Origin: Streptomyces mangrovisoli
GTDB taxonomy: Bacteria > Actinomycetota > Actinomycetes > Streptomycetales > Streptomycetaceae
Assembly: GCF_000974985.2 (NCBI RefSeq)
Contig: NZ_LAVA02000044.1
Coordinates: 16,236-80,235, forward strand
DNA length: 64,000 nucleotides
Direction of reading: 5' to 3'
In this document: positions 20,836 through 28,385 of the stretch, piece by piece
How positions within the stretch are numbered: the stretch's first letter is position 1
Layout of the letters: every line of letters begins with the position of its first letter
The notes under the pieces: generated by a model
What the model saw: only the letters and a program-made list of their open reading frames with translations
What the model was told of the DNA's origin: nothing
Databases searched by the model: none
Made by a program: the position numbers and the translations under genes

Positions 20836-21500
20836 GCGAGCCCCAGGGCTCCCAGGGCACCACACAGCGGCTGCCGGTCCTGGAGAAGCGGGACCCCAGC
20901 GACCCCGGCTGGTCGCCGGACGAACCGTCACCCCCCGTCCTGGACGGGGAAGGAGGCGGCAAGGGCCGCTTCTGGTCGGCGCGCCGCGTCCCCGCGGGCA
21001 TCGTCGCCCTCGTCCTGCTCGTCGTCTCCGGCGTCTCCCTCTACGACGTCGTCGCGGTCCGCACCGGCCACTCCGCGATGGCCTGGCGCCACGGCCTCGC
21101 GAACCAGCTCGCCGAACGCCCCCTCGACGACACGTGGGTGCTGGTCGGCTCCGGCGTGGCGGCCGCGCTCGGTCTGTGGCTGGTCGTCCTCGCCGCCACC
21201 CCCGGCCTGCGCAAGGTGCTGCCGATGCGCAGCCCGCGCACCGACGTCCGCGCCGGACTGCACCGCACCGCGGTCGCCCTGGTCCTGCGCGACCGCGCCA
21301 TGGAGGTGGCCGGCGTGCAGTCGGTACGCGTACGGGTACGGCGCCACAAGGCGGACGTCCGCGCCTCCTCCCACTACCGCGAACTCGACGACGTCCACGC
21401 CGACCTGGACACCGCGCTCACCGAGGCGAGCGAGGGCCTCGGCCTGGTCCGGGCGCCGGCGGTGTCGGTGCGGGTCGGCCGGGCCGGACGGAAGGGGTGA
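20832..21500 (+). CDS. DUF6286-like membrane protein of the Asp23 cluster
   Basis: A 222-residue protein. Residues 1-45 are polar and Pro-rich; two membrane helices follow, RVPAGIVALVLLVVSGVSLYDVVAV and WVLVGSGVAAALGLWLVVLAA, with a short extracellular loop containing WRHGLANQLAERPLDD. The C-terminal 90 residues (AGLHRTAVALVLRDRAMEVAGVQSVRVRVRRHKADVRA) read as a cytosolic alpha-beta unit like those of AmaP/Asp23. Start ATG overlaps the previous stop. Role probably anchoring or organising Asp23 polymers; this is inferred from context. Confidence 0.85.
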   Translation: MSEPQGSQGTTQRLPVLEKRDPSDPGWSPDEPSPPVLDGEGGGKGRFWSARRVPAGIVALVLLVVSGVSLYDVVAVRTGHSAMAWRHGLANQLAERPLDDTWVLVGSGVAAALGLWLVVLAATPGLRKVLPMRSPRTDVRAGLHRTAVALVLRDRAMEVAGVQSVRVRVRRHKADVRASSHYRELDDVHADLDTALTEASEGLGLVRAPAVSVRVGRAGRKG

Positions 21501-21505
21501 GCGGG

Positions 21506-22084
21506 ATGCTGCGGACCGTCAACCGGGTGCTGATCGGGCTCGTCGGACTGGTGCTGCTCGTGTTCGGCGGCGCCGCGCTGGCCGTCGGCCTGGGCGCGTC
21601 GCCGCCGTTCTGGTGGATCTACGGCAGCCGCCACGACGTCGTGCTGAGCGACGCGCAGCGCACGAAGTACACGGACAGCGGATGGTGGTGGCCGACGGTC
21701 ATCGCCTCGCTCGCCGTGCTGGTGCTGCTGTCCCTGTGGTGGCTGGTCGCGGTGGTGCGCCGGCACCGGCTCGCCGAGGTCCTGGTCGACACCGGCGACC
21801 AGGACACCGCGCTGCTGCGGGGCCGTGCCCTGGAGCACGTGCTCGCGGCGGAGGCGGCCGGCCAGGAGGGCGTGCGCCACGTCCACGTGCAGCTCAGGGG
21901 CCGCCGCGACGCCCCGGCGGTGCGGGTCCGCCTCCAGGTGGAGCCGCATGTGGACCCGGCCGCGGCCCTGCACGAACTCACGGCCGAGGCGCTGGCCCAC
22001 GCGCGCGACTCGGCGCGGCTGGCCGCGCTCCCGGCCGAGGTCCGCCTGCGCGGCGTCAAGCACCGCGCGGAACGGGTCAGTTGA
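21506..22084 (+). CDS. amaP: Alkaline shock response membrane anchor protein AmaP
   Basis: A 192-residue AmaP homologue. An N-terminal helix (VNRVLIGLVGLVLLVFGGAALAVGL) and a second helix (WWWPTVIASLAVLVLLSLWWLVAVVRR) flank a loop with the WW/W-rich border, then a cytosolic domain that ends LPAEVRLRGVKHRAERVS. In Staphylococcus AmaP tethers Asp23 to the membrane. Start: the ATG at 21506 is spaced eight bases from GAAGGGG; a GTG at 21497 overlapping the previous stop is also possible. Last gene of the rightward cluster; the next gene is convergent with a 32-base gap. Confidence 0.88.
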   Translation: MLRTVNRVLIGLVGLVLLVFGGAALAVGLGASPPFWWIYGSRHDVVLSDAQRTKYTDSGWWWPTVIASLAVLVLLSLWWLVAVVRRHRLAEVLVDTGDQDTALLRGRALEHVLAAEAAGQEGVRHVHVQLRGRRDAPAVRVRLQVEPHVDPAAALHELTAEALAHARDSARLAALPAEVRLRGVKHRAERVS

Positions 22085-22116
22085 GACGGCGGGCCGCCCG
22101 CCCTGGCTGGTGAGCC

Positions 22117-22872
22117 TCAGAACCCGTGCAGTGCCCCGCCGTCCACCGGCAGCATCAGGCCCGTCAGGTACGACGCGGCCGGGGACAGCAGGAACGCCGC
22201 CACCCGCCCGAACTCCTCCGGCGTGCCGTACCGGCGCAGCGGGATGCGGGACTCGTGGGCGGCGCGCGTCGCCTCCGGGTCCGCCGACAGCCCGTCCAGC
22301 TCGCGCACCCGGTCGGTGTCGATCCGCGCCGGCAGCAGGCCCACGACCCGGATGCCCCGCGGGCCCAGCTCGTCGGAGATCGACTTGGCGAACCCGGCCA
22401 GGCCCGGCCGCAGCCCGTTGGAGACGGTCAGCCCCGGGATCGGCTCGTACACCGACCCGGACAGCACGAAGCCGATGACGCCGCCCGGCTCCAGCTCCGC
22501 CGCCGCCGCGCGCGCGAGCCGTACCGCGCCCAGGAACACCGAGTCGAACGCGGCCCGCCACTGCTCGTCCGTGTTGTCGGCGACGAACCCGGGCGGCGGG
22601 CCGCCGACGCTGATGAGGATGCCGTCGAAGCCGCCGAACCGCTCCCGGGCGGTCGCGATCAGCCGGGCGGGGGCGTCGGGGTCGGCGTTCTCCACGGCCA
22701 CCCCGGCCGCGTCCGGGCCCAGCGCCGCCGCGGCGTCGGCCACCCGCTGCTCGTCCCGCCCGGTGACGACCACCTTCGCGCCGTCGGCGACCAGTTCCCG
22801 CGCGGCGGCGTTGCCCAGCCCGCGGGTGGCTCCGGTGACGACGTACACCCGGTCCTTCAGTCCAAGATCCAT
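22117..22872 (-). CDS. SDR family oxidoreductase lacking the classical YxxxK
   Basis: A 251-residue classical short-chain dehydrogenase by fold: cofactor motif TGATRGLG near residue 14, and C-terminal LTGLMLPVDGG typical of this family. At the active site, the serine strand (FVLSGSVYEPIPGL) is present, but the normal Y-x3-K is replaced by SNGLRPGLAGFAK. A similar SN-x-x-R arrangement is known in an SDR subgroup that may use another residue for acid-base catalysis or a different reaction. It follows the GH15 gene in the same direction with only five bases between stop and ATG, so they are probably one operon. Confidence 0.88.
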   Translation of the reverse strand: MDLGLKDRVYVVTGATRGLGNAAARELVADGAKVVVTGRDEQRVADAAAALGPDAAGVAVENADPDAPARLIATARERFGGFDGILISVGGPPPGFVADNTDEQWRAAFDSVFLGAVRLARAAAAELEPGGVIGFVLSGSVYEPIPGLTVSNGLRPGLAGFAKSISDELGPRGIRVVGLLPARIDTDRVRELDGLSADPEATRAAHESRIPLRRYGTPEEFGRVAAFLLSPAASYLTGLMLPVDGGALHGF

Positions 22873-22877
22873 GGTCC

Positions 22878-24662
22878 CTATCCTGCCCCGTCCCGCCCGT
22901 ACAGGGCGAGGGCGGTGTTGACCAGGCCGATGTGGCTGAACGCCTGCGGGAAGTTGCCGAGCTGGCGGTGGGCCGCCGGGTCGTACTCCTCCGCCAGCAG
23001 GCCGACGTCGTTGGCGATGCCGACCAGCCGGTCGAACAGCTCCCGGGCCTCGTCGCGGCGGCCGGTGAGATGCAGCGCGTCGGCCAGCCAGAACGAGCAG
23101 GCCAGGAAGGTGCCCTCGGCGCCGGGGAGCCCGTCGACGGCGACGCCCTCGGTGGAGTACCGGCGCACGAAGCCGTCGTGGCCCAGTTCCGCGCGCACCG
23201 CGTCCACGGTGCCGACCACCCGGGGGTCGTCGGGCGGCAGGAACCCGAAGCGCGGGATGAGCAGCAGGGCCGCGTCCAGTTCGCGGGAGCCGTAGGACTG
23301 GGTGAAGGTGCCCCGCGCGGGGTCGTAGCCGCGCTCGCACACCTCCTGGTGCACCTCGTCGCGCATCGTGCGCCAGCCGTCGAGGTCGCCGTCGAGCTCC
23401 GGGTACTGCTCCAGGGTCCGCACCGCACGGTCCGCGGCCACCCACACCATGACCTTCGAGTGCACGAAGTGCCGCCGATCGCCGCGTACCTCCCACAGGC
23501 CCTCGTCGGGCTGGCGCCACGCCTCCTTCAGGAAGCTCATCAGCGCGCACTGGAGCGACCACATGTGCGGTCTGGTGCTCAGCCCCGAGTCCCGGGCGAG
23601 GAACAGCGAGTCCATGACCTCGCCGTAGACGTCGAGCTGGAGCTGGTTGACCGCCTCGTTGCCGATCCGCACGGGCGCCGACCCGGCGAACCCGGTCAGC
23701 CACGGCAGCACGAACTCCGGCAGCCGGCGCTCGCCCCCGAGGCCGTACATGATCTGGAGGTCCGCGGGGTCGCCCGCGACGGCGCGCAGCAGCCAGTCGC
23801 GCCAGGCCTCCGCCTCCTCGTGGTAACCGGCCGTCAGCAGCGCGCCCAGGGTGAGGGTGGAGTCGCGCAGCCAGCAGTACCGGTAGTCCCAGTTGCGCAC
23901 CCCGCCGAGCTCCTCGGGCAGCGAGGTGGTGGGGGCGGCCACGATGCCGCCGGTGGGCGCGTACGTGAGCGCCTTGAGGGTGATCAGCGAGCGCATCACG
24001 GCGTCCCGGTAGGGGCCCGTGTAGCGGCATTTGGCGGCCCAGGCCCGCCAGTCGGCGACGCTGCCGGCGAGCGAGGCGAACGGGTCGACCGGCTCGGGGC
24101 GCGGCTCGTGCGAGGGATGCCAGGTGAGCACGAACGCCACCCGTTCGCCCTCGGCCACGGTGAACTTCGAGTGGGTGCCGAAGTCCTCGCCCCACGTGTG
24201 CACGGCGGGCTCGGCGCGCAGCCACGCCGAGTCCGGCCCGGCCACGGCGACGCGGTGGCCGTCGGCCCGCCGCATCCACGGCACGATCGAGCCGTGGTCG
24301 AAGCGGAGCCGGATCGTGCTGCGCACGGTCACGCTGCCGCTCAGCCCCTCGACGATGCGCACCAGGTCGGGGAACTCGTCGCGCTGCGGCATCAGGTCGG
24401 TGACCCGCACCGACCCGTCCGGCGTGTCCCACTCGGTGTCCAGCACCAGGGTGTCGGCGCGGTAGGCCCGGCGGGTGCAGCGGTCGGCGCCCTCGGGGGC
24501 GATGCGCCAGTGGCCGTTCTCCTCGCCGCCCAGCAGCCTGGCGAAGCAGGCGGGGGAGTCGAACCGGGGCAGGCACAGCCAGTCCACGGAGCCGTCGCGG
24601 CCGACCAGGGCGGCGGTCTGTTCGTCGCCGATGAGGGCGTAGTCCTCGATGCGCGGGTGCAC
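22878..24662 (-). CDS. Glycoside hydrolase family 15 protein (glucoamylase/trehalase-like)
   Basis: A 594-residue cytosolic GH15 enzyme. The N-terminal beta-sandwich starts HPRIEDYALIGDEQTAALVGRDGSVDWLCLPRFDSPACFARLLG, which is diagnostic of the trehalase-like/glucoamylase group, and the (alpha/alpha)6 barrel has NWDYRYCWLRDSTLTLGALL, a substrate-subsite motif with the general acid region, and later DGFVRRYSTEG. No signal peptide is seen, so it probably acts on internal trehalose or glucans. GTG start at 24662; no strong Shine-Dalgarno. Mycobacterial and streptomycete homologues include trehalases, so trehalose is a plausible substrate. Confidence 0.92.
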   Translation of the reverse strand: MHPRIEDYALIGDEQTAALVGRDGSVDWLCLPRFDSPACFARLLGGEENGHWRIAPEGADRCTRRAYRADTLVLDTEWDTPDGSVRVTDLMPQRDEFPDLVRIVEGLSGSVTVRSTIRLRFDHGSIVPWMRRADGHRVAVAGPDSAWLRAEPAVHTWGEDFGTHSKFTVAEGERVAFVLTWHPSHEPRPEPVDPFASLAGSVADWRAWAAKCRYTGPYRDAVMRSLITLKALTYAPTGGIVAAPTTSLPEELGGVRNWDYRYCWLRDSTLTLGALLTAGYHEEAEAWRDWLLRAVAGDPADLQIMYGLGGERRLPEFVLPWLTGFAGSAPVRIGNEAVNQLQLDVYGEVMDSLFLARDSGLSTRPHMWSLQCALMSFLKEAWRQPDEGLWEVRGDRRHFVHSKVMVWVAADRAVRTLEQYPELDGDLDGWRTMRDEVHQEVCERGYDPARGTFTQSYGSRELDAALLLIPRFGFLPPDDPRVVGTVDAVRAELGHDGFVRRYSTEGVAVDGLPGAEGTFLACSFWLADALHLTGRRDEARELFDRLVGIANDVGLLAEEYDPAAHRQLGNFPQAFSHIGLVNTALALYGRDGAG

Positions 24663-24792
24663 GCAGGTGCCGGTTCCCGGTGCCCGCGCCGGGCAATCAC
24701 GGGGTGCGTCCGGACGGGTGACGGGGCGGTACGCGCGTGGCGGGCGCCCCGTCGTCCCTCCGGGAGGGCCGTCTCCCGGCGGGACCGTCGGC

Positions 24793-25620
24793 TCAGACCG
24801 CGGCGGGTTCCGCCGCCTCGGCCGTCTCCGCGGCCGCCCGCTCCGCGCGGTCGCGGGCCTCGCGGCGGACCAGGATCACCCAGCCGACCGGGACGCCCGC
24901 CGCGAACAGCCACCACTGGACGGCGTACGGCAGGTTGATGTCGCCGAGCCCGATCCAGCTGCGGTCCTCCTGGGGCGACGGGATCAGCTCGGGGCTGCCG
25001 CCCTTGGGCGCCGGGGAGGTCAGCTCGACATAGCCGCCCAGCACCTGCGTGGCGGAGGTGTCGCCGGAGTCGCGCAGCAGCGTGGCGACCTGCGCGCTGT
25101 TGATCAGCATGATCTGGCGGTCGGGCAGGCCCTTGACGTTCTTGATGCCGCTGGCCGCCGTCGTCTCGTCCTGGCGCAGCCGCCCGGTGACCGTGATCTC
25201 GCCCTTCGGGGGTGCCGGGATCTTCGGGAACGCGGTCTGCGAGGCGGGTGAGGGGATCCATCCGCGGTTGACGAGCAGGGTCCGGCCGTCGTCCAGCACG
25301 AACGGGGTCAGCACGTGGTAGCCGACCTCGTCGTCGGTGCTGGTGCGGCGGCGCACCACCAGTTCGTGCGCGGTGTCGTAGTGGCCCTTGGCGGTCACCC
25401 GCCGGTACAGGTCCTTGTGCGCGACCGTCCCGCCGACCGAGGTGAGCGTCTCCGCGGCCACCGGCTTCGCCGCGAGCGAGGTGTTGATCACCTTGTTCAG
25501 CGCCTGCCGGTGGTCATGGCGGTGCAGCTGCCAGGTCCCCAGCCGGATCATCGTGGGGGCGAGCAGCAGGGCCAGGAGCGTGAGAATCACCCACTGGCGG
25601 GTCAACAGGAAGCGGTACAC
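24793..25620 (-). CDS. SURF1 family cytochrome oxidase assembly protein
   Basis: A 275-residue membrane protein with the SURF1 layout: an N-terminal helix (WVILTLLALLLAPTMIRLGTWQLHRHDHR), a periplasmic domain with TLLVNRGWIPSP and ITVTGRLRQDE, and a C-terminal helix (YAVQWWLFAAGVPVGWVILVRREARDR) that includes the family motif YAVQWW. SURF1 assists heme a insertion into cytochrome c oxidase. The GTG start at 25620 gives the usual VYRFLLTRQW, and lies inside the 3' arm of a 13-pair hairpin; an ATG at 25653 in frame (MHPTTELYGRG) precedes the hairpin. Both lack a clear ribosome site. Confidence 0.92.
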   Translation of the reverse strand: MYRFLLTRQWVILTLLALLLAPTMIRLGTWQLHRHDHRQALNKVINTSLAAKPVAAETLTSVGGTVAHKDLYRRVTAKGHYDTAHELVVRRRTSTDDEVGYHVLTPFVLDDGRTLLVNRGWIPSPASQTAFPKIPAPPKGEITVTGRLRQDETTAASGIKNVKGLPDRQIMLINSAQVATLLRDSGDTSATQVLGGYVELTSPAPKGGSPELIPSPQEDRSWIGLGDINLPYAVQWWLFAAGVPVGWVILVRREARDRAERAAAETAEAAEPAAV

Positions 25621-25650
25621 CCCACGACCGTACAACTCGGTCGTGGGGTG
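25618..25650 (-). promoter_or_regulatory. Hairpin containing the SURF1 start codon
   Basis: CACCCCACGACCG-AGTTGTA-CGGTCGTGGGGTG on the minus strand is a perfect 13-pair stem; its last three bases are the proposed GTG start. It may end the upstream transcript, block translation of SURF1, or both. Confidence 0.6.
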
Positions 25651-25696
25651 CATTCGCCCGGGTACCGGCTCGGCGCGCCGCGAGGGCCGCGCCGGT

Positions 25697-25930
25697 TCAC
25701 ACCTTGTCGACGATGCCCGCCTTCCCCTCCGAGCGGGCGCAGTGCGCCCCGCAGTACCACTGGCCGTCCACCTCGACACCCTGGCCGATGATCTGCACGC
25801 GACAGTGTTCGCAGATGGGGGCCATGCGATGGATCGCACAGGAGAAGCAGTCGAAGACATGCACCGCGCCCTGCGCGTGGACCTCGAAGGTCATTCCGTA
25901 GTCGTTACCGCAAACTTCGCATCTCGCCAT
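25697..25930 (-). CDS. Small zinc-ribbon-like protein of unknown function
   Basis: A 77-residue protein with conserved-looking Cys/His pairs: CEVCGNDYGM, HVFDCFSCAIHRMAPICEHCRVQII and WYCGAHCARS. These CxxC/CxxxH/CxxC clusters suggest two zinc sites in a LIM- or treble-clef-like fold. I recall such proteins widely in actinomycetes without an assigned role. ATG at 25930 has no strong Shine-Dalgarno; longer in-frame extension (to 25993) is less likely. It sits 63 bases from the DnaQ-like exonuclease stop on the same strand and could be cotranscribed. Confidence 0.8.
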   Translation of the reverse strand: MARCEVCGNDYGMTFEVHAQGAVHVFDCFSCAIHRMAPICEHCRVQIIGQGVEVDGQWYCGAHCARSEGKAGIVDKV

Positions 25931-25993
25931 GGGCCACAGGGTGAGCCGTGGCCGGCGCGCGGGCGAGTGCGTGCCGGGCGAGTCGCCCGGCAA

Positions 25994-26989
25994 TCACCCA
26001 TCCGTACGGGCCGGCTCGACATCGCGCAGCAGCTGCCCGAACGCCGCCTCGTCCACCACCGGCGTGCCGAACTGGCGCGCCTTGACCACCTTCGAGGTGC
26101 CGGAGTCGGGGTCGTTGGTGACCAGCAGGCTGGTGAGCCGGGACAGGCTGGTGGCGACATGGAGTCCGGCCTCGGTCGCGCGGTCCTCCAGCAGGTCGCG
26201 CTCGGTCGAGGTGTCCCCGGAGAACGCCACCCGCATCCCCTGCCTGAGGCGCTTGCCGTCCTCGTAGCGCCCGGGGTTGGGGTAGGGGCACGGGGGCCGC
26301 TTGCGGGACGGGCGCCAGGTCGTGGCCGCGTAGCCGCCCGAGCCGCCGGCCTGCCGGCCGATGCGCGGGGCGGGCCGGTCCGACCACTCGGTCAGCGGCC
26401 GGCACTCGTGCAGCGGCAGCCGTACGCCGCCCGCCGCCGCGGCCGCGAGGCTCGGCCGGAACGCCTCCGCCAGCACGCGCGCGTCGTCCAGCGCGTGGTG
26501 CGCCCGGCGCTGGACCACGCCGAAGTGCGCCGCCAGGGACTCCAGCTTGTGGTTGGGCAGCGGCAGACGCAGCTCCTTGGACAGCGCGATCGTGCACAGC
26601 CGCTGCCGCACCGGTGCCTCGCGCTGCGCCCGCGCGTACTCCCGGGCGATCATCTGCCAGTCGAAGACCGCGTTGTGCGCGACGAGCACCCGGTCCGCGA
26701 GCCGCGTCGCGAAGTCCTCGGCGATGTCCTGGAACAGCGGCGCCCCCTCCAGGGCCTCGCTCGTCAGGCCGTGGATCCACACCGGGCCGGGATCGCGCTC
26801 CGGATTGACCAGCGTGTACCAGTGGTCCTCGACCTCGCCGCGGGCGTCCAGCCGGTAGACGGCCGCGGAGATGATCCTGTCGTCGCGGGCCAGGCCGGTG
26901 GTCTCCACGTCGACGACCGCGTATCCCCGGGGATACGCGGCCGGCCACTCCGTGCGGGCGGGCCCCGCGGCAGTACGGTCTTCGAGCAT
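25994..26989 (-). CDS. DEDDh 3'-5' exonuclease (DnaQ-like) with BRCT domain
   Basis: A 331-residue protein. The exonuclease: motif I YAVVDVETTGL (D and E), motif II AHNAVFDWQMI (D), motif III HHALDDARVLAEAF (H and D), together the DEDDh set of the DNA polymerase III epsilon/DnaQ superfamily. A C-terminal segment MRVAFSGDTSTERDLLEDRATEAGLHVATSLSRLTSLLVTND reads as a BRCT domain, so a role in DNA repair or at replication intermediates is likely. ATG at 26989 chosen; the strand upstream is AT-rich promoter region. Part of a leftward group with the zinc-ribbon gene. Confidence 0.9.
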   Translation of the reverse strand: MLEDRTAAGPARTEWPAAYPRGYAVVDVETTGLARDDRIISAAVYRLDARGEVEDHWYTLVNPERDPGPVWIHGLTSEALEGAPLFQDIAEDFATRLADRVLVAHNAVFDWQMIAREYARAQREAPVRQRLCTIALSKELRLPLPNHKLESLAAHFGVVQRRAHHALDDARVLAEAFRPSLAAAAAGGVRLPLHECRPLTEWSDRPAPRIGRQAGGSGGYAATTWRPSRKRPPCPYPNPGRYEDGKRLRQGMRVAFSGDTSTERDLLEDRATEAGLHVATSLSRLTSLLVTNDPDSGTSKVVKARQFGTPVVDEAAFGQLLRDVEPARTDG

Positions 26990-27088
26990 GGTCCATGAGG
27001 ATACGGGCCGGGACTGACACCCCGGGCCCTCAGGTGCCTTGCCGGGCCCGCGCGTTCGAGGGTCGTACGAGTCGACGTGCTGGTATTT

Positions 27089-27103
27089 GTCCTTATTTAG
27101 GAC
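27089..27103. promoter_or_regulatory. AT-rich inverted repeat in the divergent promoter region
   Basis: GTCCT-TATTT-AGGAC, 100 bases from the exonuclease start and 132 bases from the transporter start. This is the only AT-rich stretch in the 245-base gap 26990-27234 and is likely a promoter or operator. Binding protein unknown. Confidence 0.4.
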
Positions 27104-27234
27104 TCTTTGCACCCGCGGTGGGCAACTGCCGTGCCGGGGTGGGAAGTTCGGTTTCCTGGGCCGTCCGGCGGGTGTCGGTGCCGTCCACCGCGTGGGTGCG
27201 GTTCCCGGCGGGCGCCCGGTGGCATCCTCCCCCT

Positions 27235-28056
27235 GTGACGGAGGACGCGACCCCTGACGGCGAGGTCCATGACGACGAGGTCCATGACCGCGAGGCCCCT
27301 GACGACGAGGTCCATGACCGCGAGGCCCCTGACCGCGAGGCCCCTGACGGCGACGCCCATGACGGCGAGGCCCACGGCGGCACCCTCGGCTCGCGGCTGA
27401 ACTGGCTGCGCGCCGCGGTCCTCGGCGCGAACGACGGCATCGTGTCCACCGCCGGTCTGGTCGTCGGTGTGGCCGGCGCCACCGACTCCCGCGCGGCCCT
27501 GCTGACGGCGGGCGCGTCCGGGCTGCTCGCCGGCTCGATGTCGATGGCGGCCGGCGAGTACGTGTCCGTCTCCACCCAGCGGGACTCCGAGCGGGCCGCG
27601 CTCGCCCAGGAGAAGCGCGAGCTGCACGAGCAGCCGCAGGCCGAGCTGGCCGAGCTCACCGGCCTGCTGGCCGCGCGCGGACTGTCCCAGGAGGTCGCCC
27701 GCGAGGCGGCCGAGCAGCTCACCGCCCGCGACGCGCTGCGCGCCCACGCGCGCGTGGAGCTCGGCATCGACCCCGACGACCTCACCAACCCCTGGCACGC
27801 GGCCTGGGCCAGCTTTCTCGCCTTCACCGCGGGGGCGCTGCTGCCGCTGCTGGCGATCGTGCTGCCGCCCACGGGGTGGCGGCTGCCGGTCACGGTCGGC
27901 TCGGTCCTCGTCGCGCTCGTCGTGACCGGGTGGGCCGGCGCCCGCCTGGGCGCCGCCGACCCACGCCGCGCGGTGCTGCGCAACGTGGTGGGAGGGGCGC
28001 TGGCGATGGGCGTCACCTATGCGGCGGGGGCGCTGCTGGGGGCGGCGGGGGCGTAG
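27235..28056 (+). CDS. VIT1/CCC1 family metal transporter with acidic His-rich tail
   Basis: A 273-residue protein. Residues 1-50 are a hydrophilic acidic tail built from pentapeptide repeats; the rest is a VIT1/CCC1 domain that starts LNWLRAAVLGANDGIVSTAGLVVGVAGA, the hallmark of the iron/manganese vacuolar transporter family, and contains SMAAGEYVSVSTQRD and three to four more helices (about FLAFTAGALLPLLAIVLPP, SVLVALVVTGWAGARL, VGGALAMGVTYAAGALLG). The cytosolic insert ALAQEKRELHEQPQAELAEL is also characteristic. Probably exports or sequesters Fe/Mn. GTG start at 27235; no gene is cotranscribed. Confidence 0.9.
   Translation: MTEDATPDGEVHDDEVHDREAPDDEVHDREAPDREAPDGDAHDGEAHGGTLGSRLNWLRAAVLGANDGIVSTAGLVVGVAGATDSRAALLTAGASGLLAGSMSMAAGEYVSVSTQRDSERAALAQEKRELHEQPQAELAELTGLLAARGLSQEVAREAAEQLTARDALRAHARVELGIDPDDLTNPWHAAWASFLAFTAGALLPLLAIVLPPTGWRLPVTVGSVLVALVVTGWAGARLGAADPRRAVLRNVVGGALAMGVTYAAGALLGAAGA
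27256..27375 (+). repeat. Eight 15-bp units encoding a D-x-E-x-(H/P) array
   Basis: Units every 15 bases from 27256 to 27375 code for DGEVH, DDEVH, DREAP, DDEVH, DREAP, DREAP, DGDAH and DGEAH. Two adjacent 30-base blocks (27271-27300 and 27301-27330) are identical, showing recent tandem duplication in frame. Confidence 0.9.
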
Positions 28057-28153
28057 CGGAGAGGACCCTGCCGGGTCCCTGCCGGTCACTGCCGGGGGCC
28101 CGGTCCGGGGCGGCGACGTCCGTCCCACAGGGTCCGCCGCGGGTCCGCGGTGG

Positions 28154-28235
28154 CTGGTCGCGCGGTTCCCCGCCCCCCCCTTTGAGGGGCCCTGGCAGCC
28201 GTGTCCGAAAGGGGCGCGGGGAACTGCGCGACCAG
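28154..28235. repeat. Palindrome-family element between VIT and alcohol dehydrogenase genes
   Basis: CTGGTCGCGCGGTTCCCCGC and its complement-like GCGCGGGGAACTGCGCGACCAG face each other across a loop of about 30 bases. It is the longest copy of the dispersed family (18826, 30707, 59031, 62382). The remaining bases of the 329-base gap 28057-28385 contain no gene that I can support. Confidence 0.7.
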
Positions 28236-28385
28236 GCCCCACCGGGGCGCGGACGGCGACGCGGTCGGGCGGCATCGGCCCCTCGATGGGCGCTTCGCCC
28301 GCCTCGCAGCGTACGGTGAAGTGCGCTCGACCACCCCCCGAGCGCCAGGAAACACAGCAGCTCAGAGCCGAGAAGGACCCTCGTC

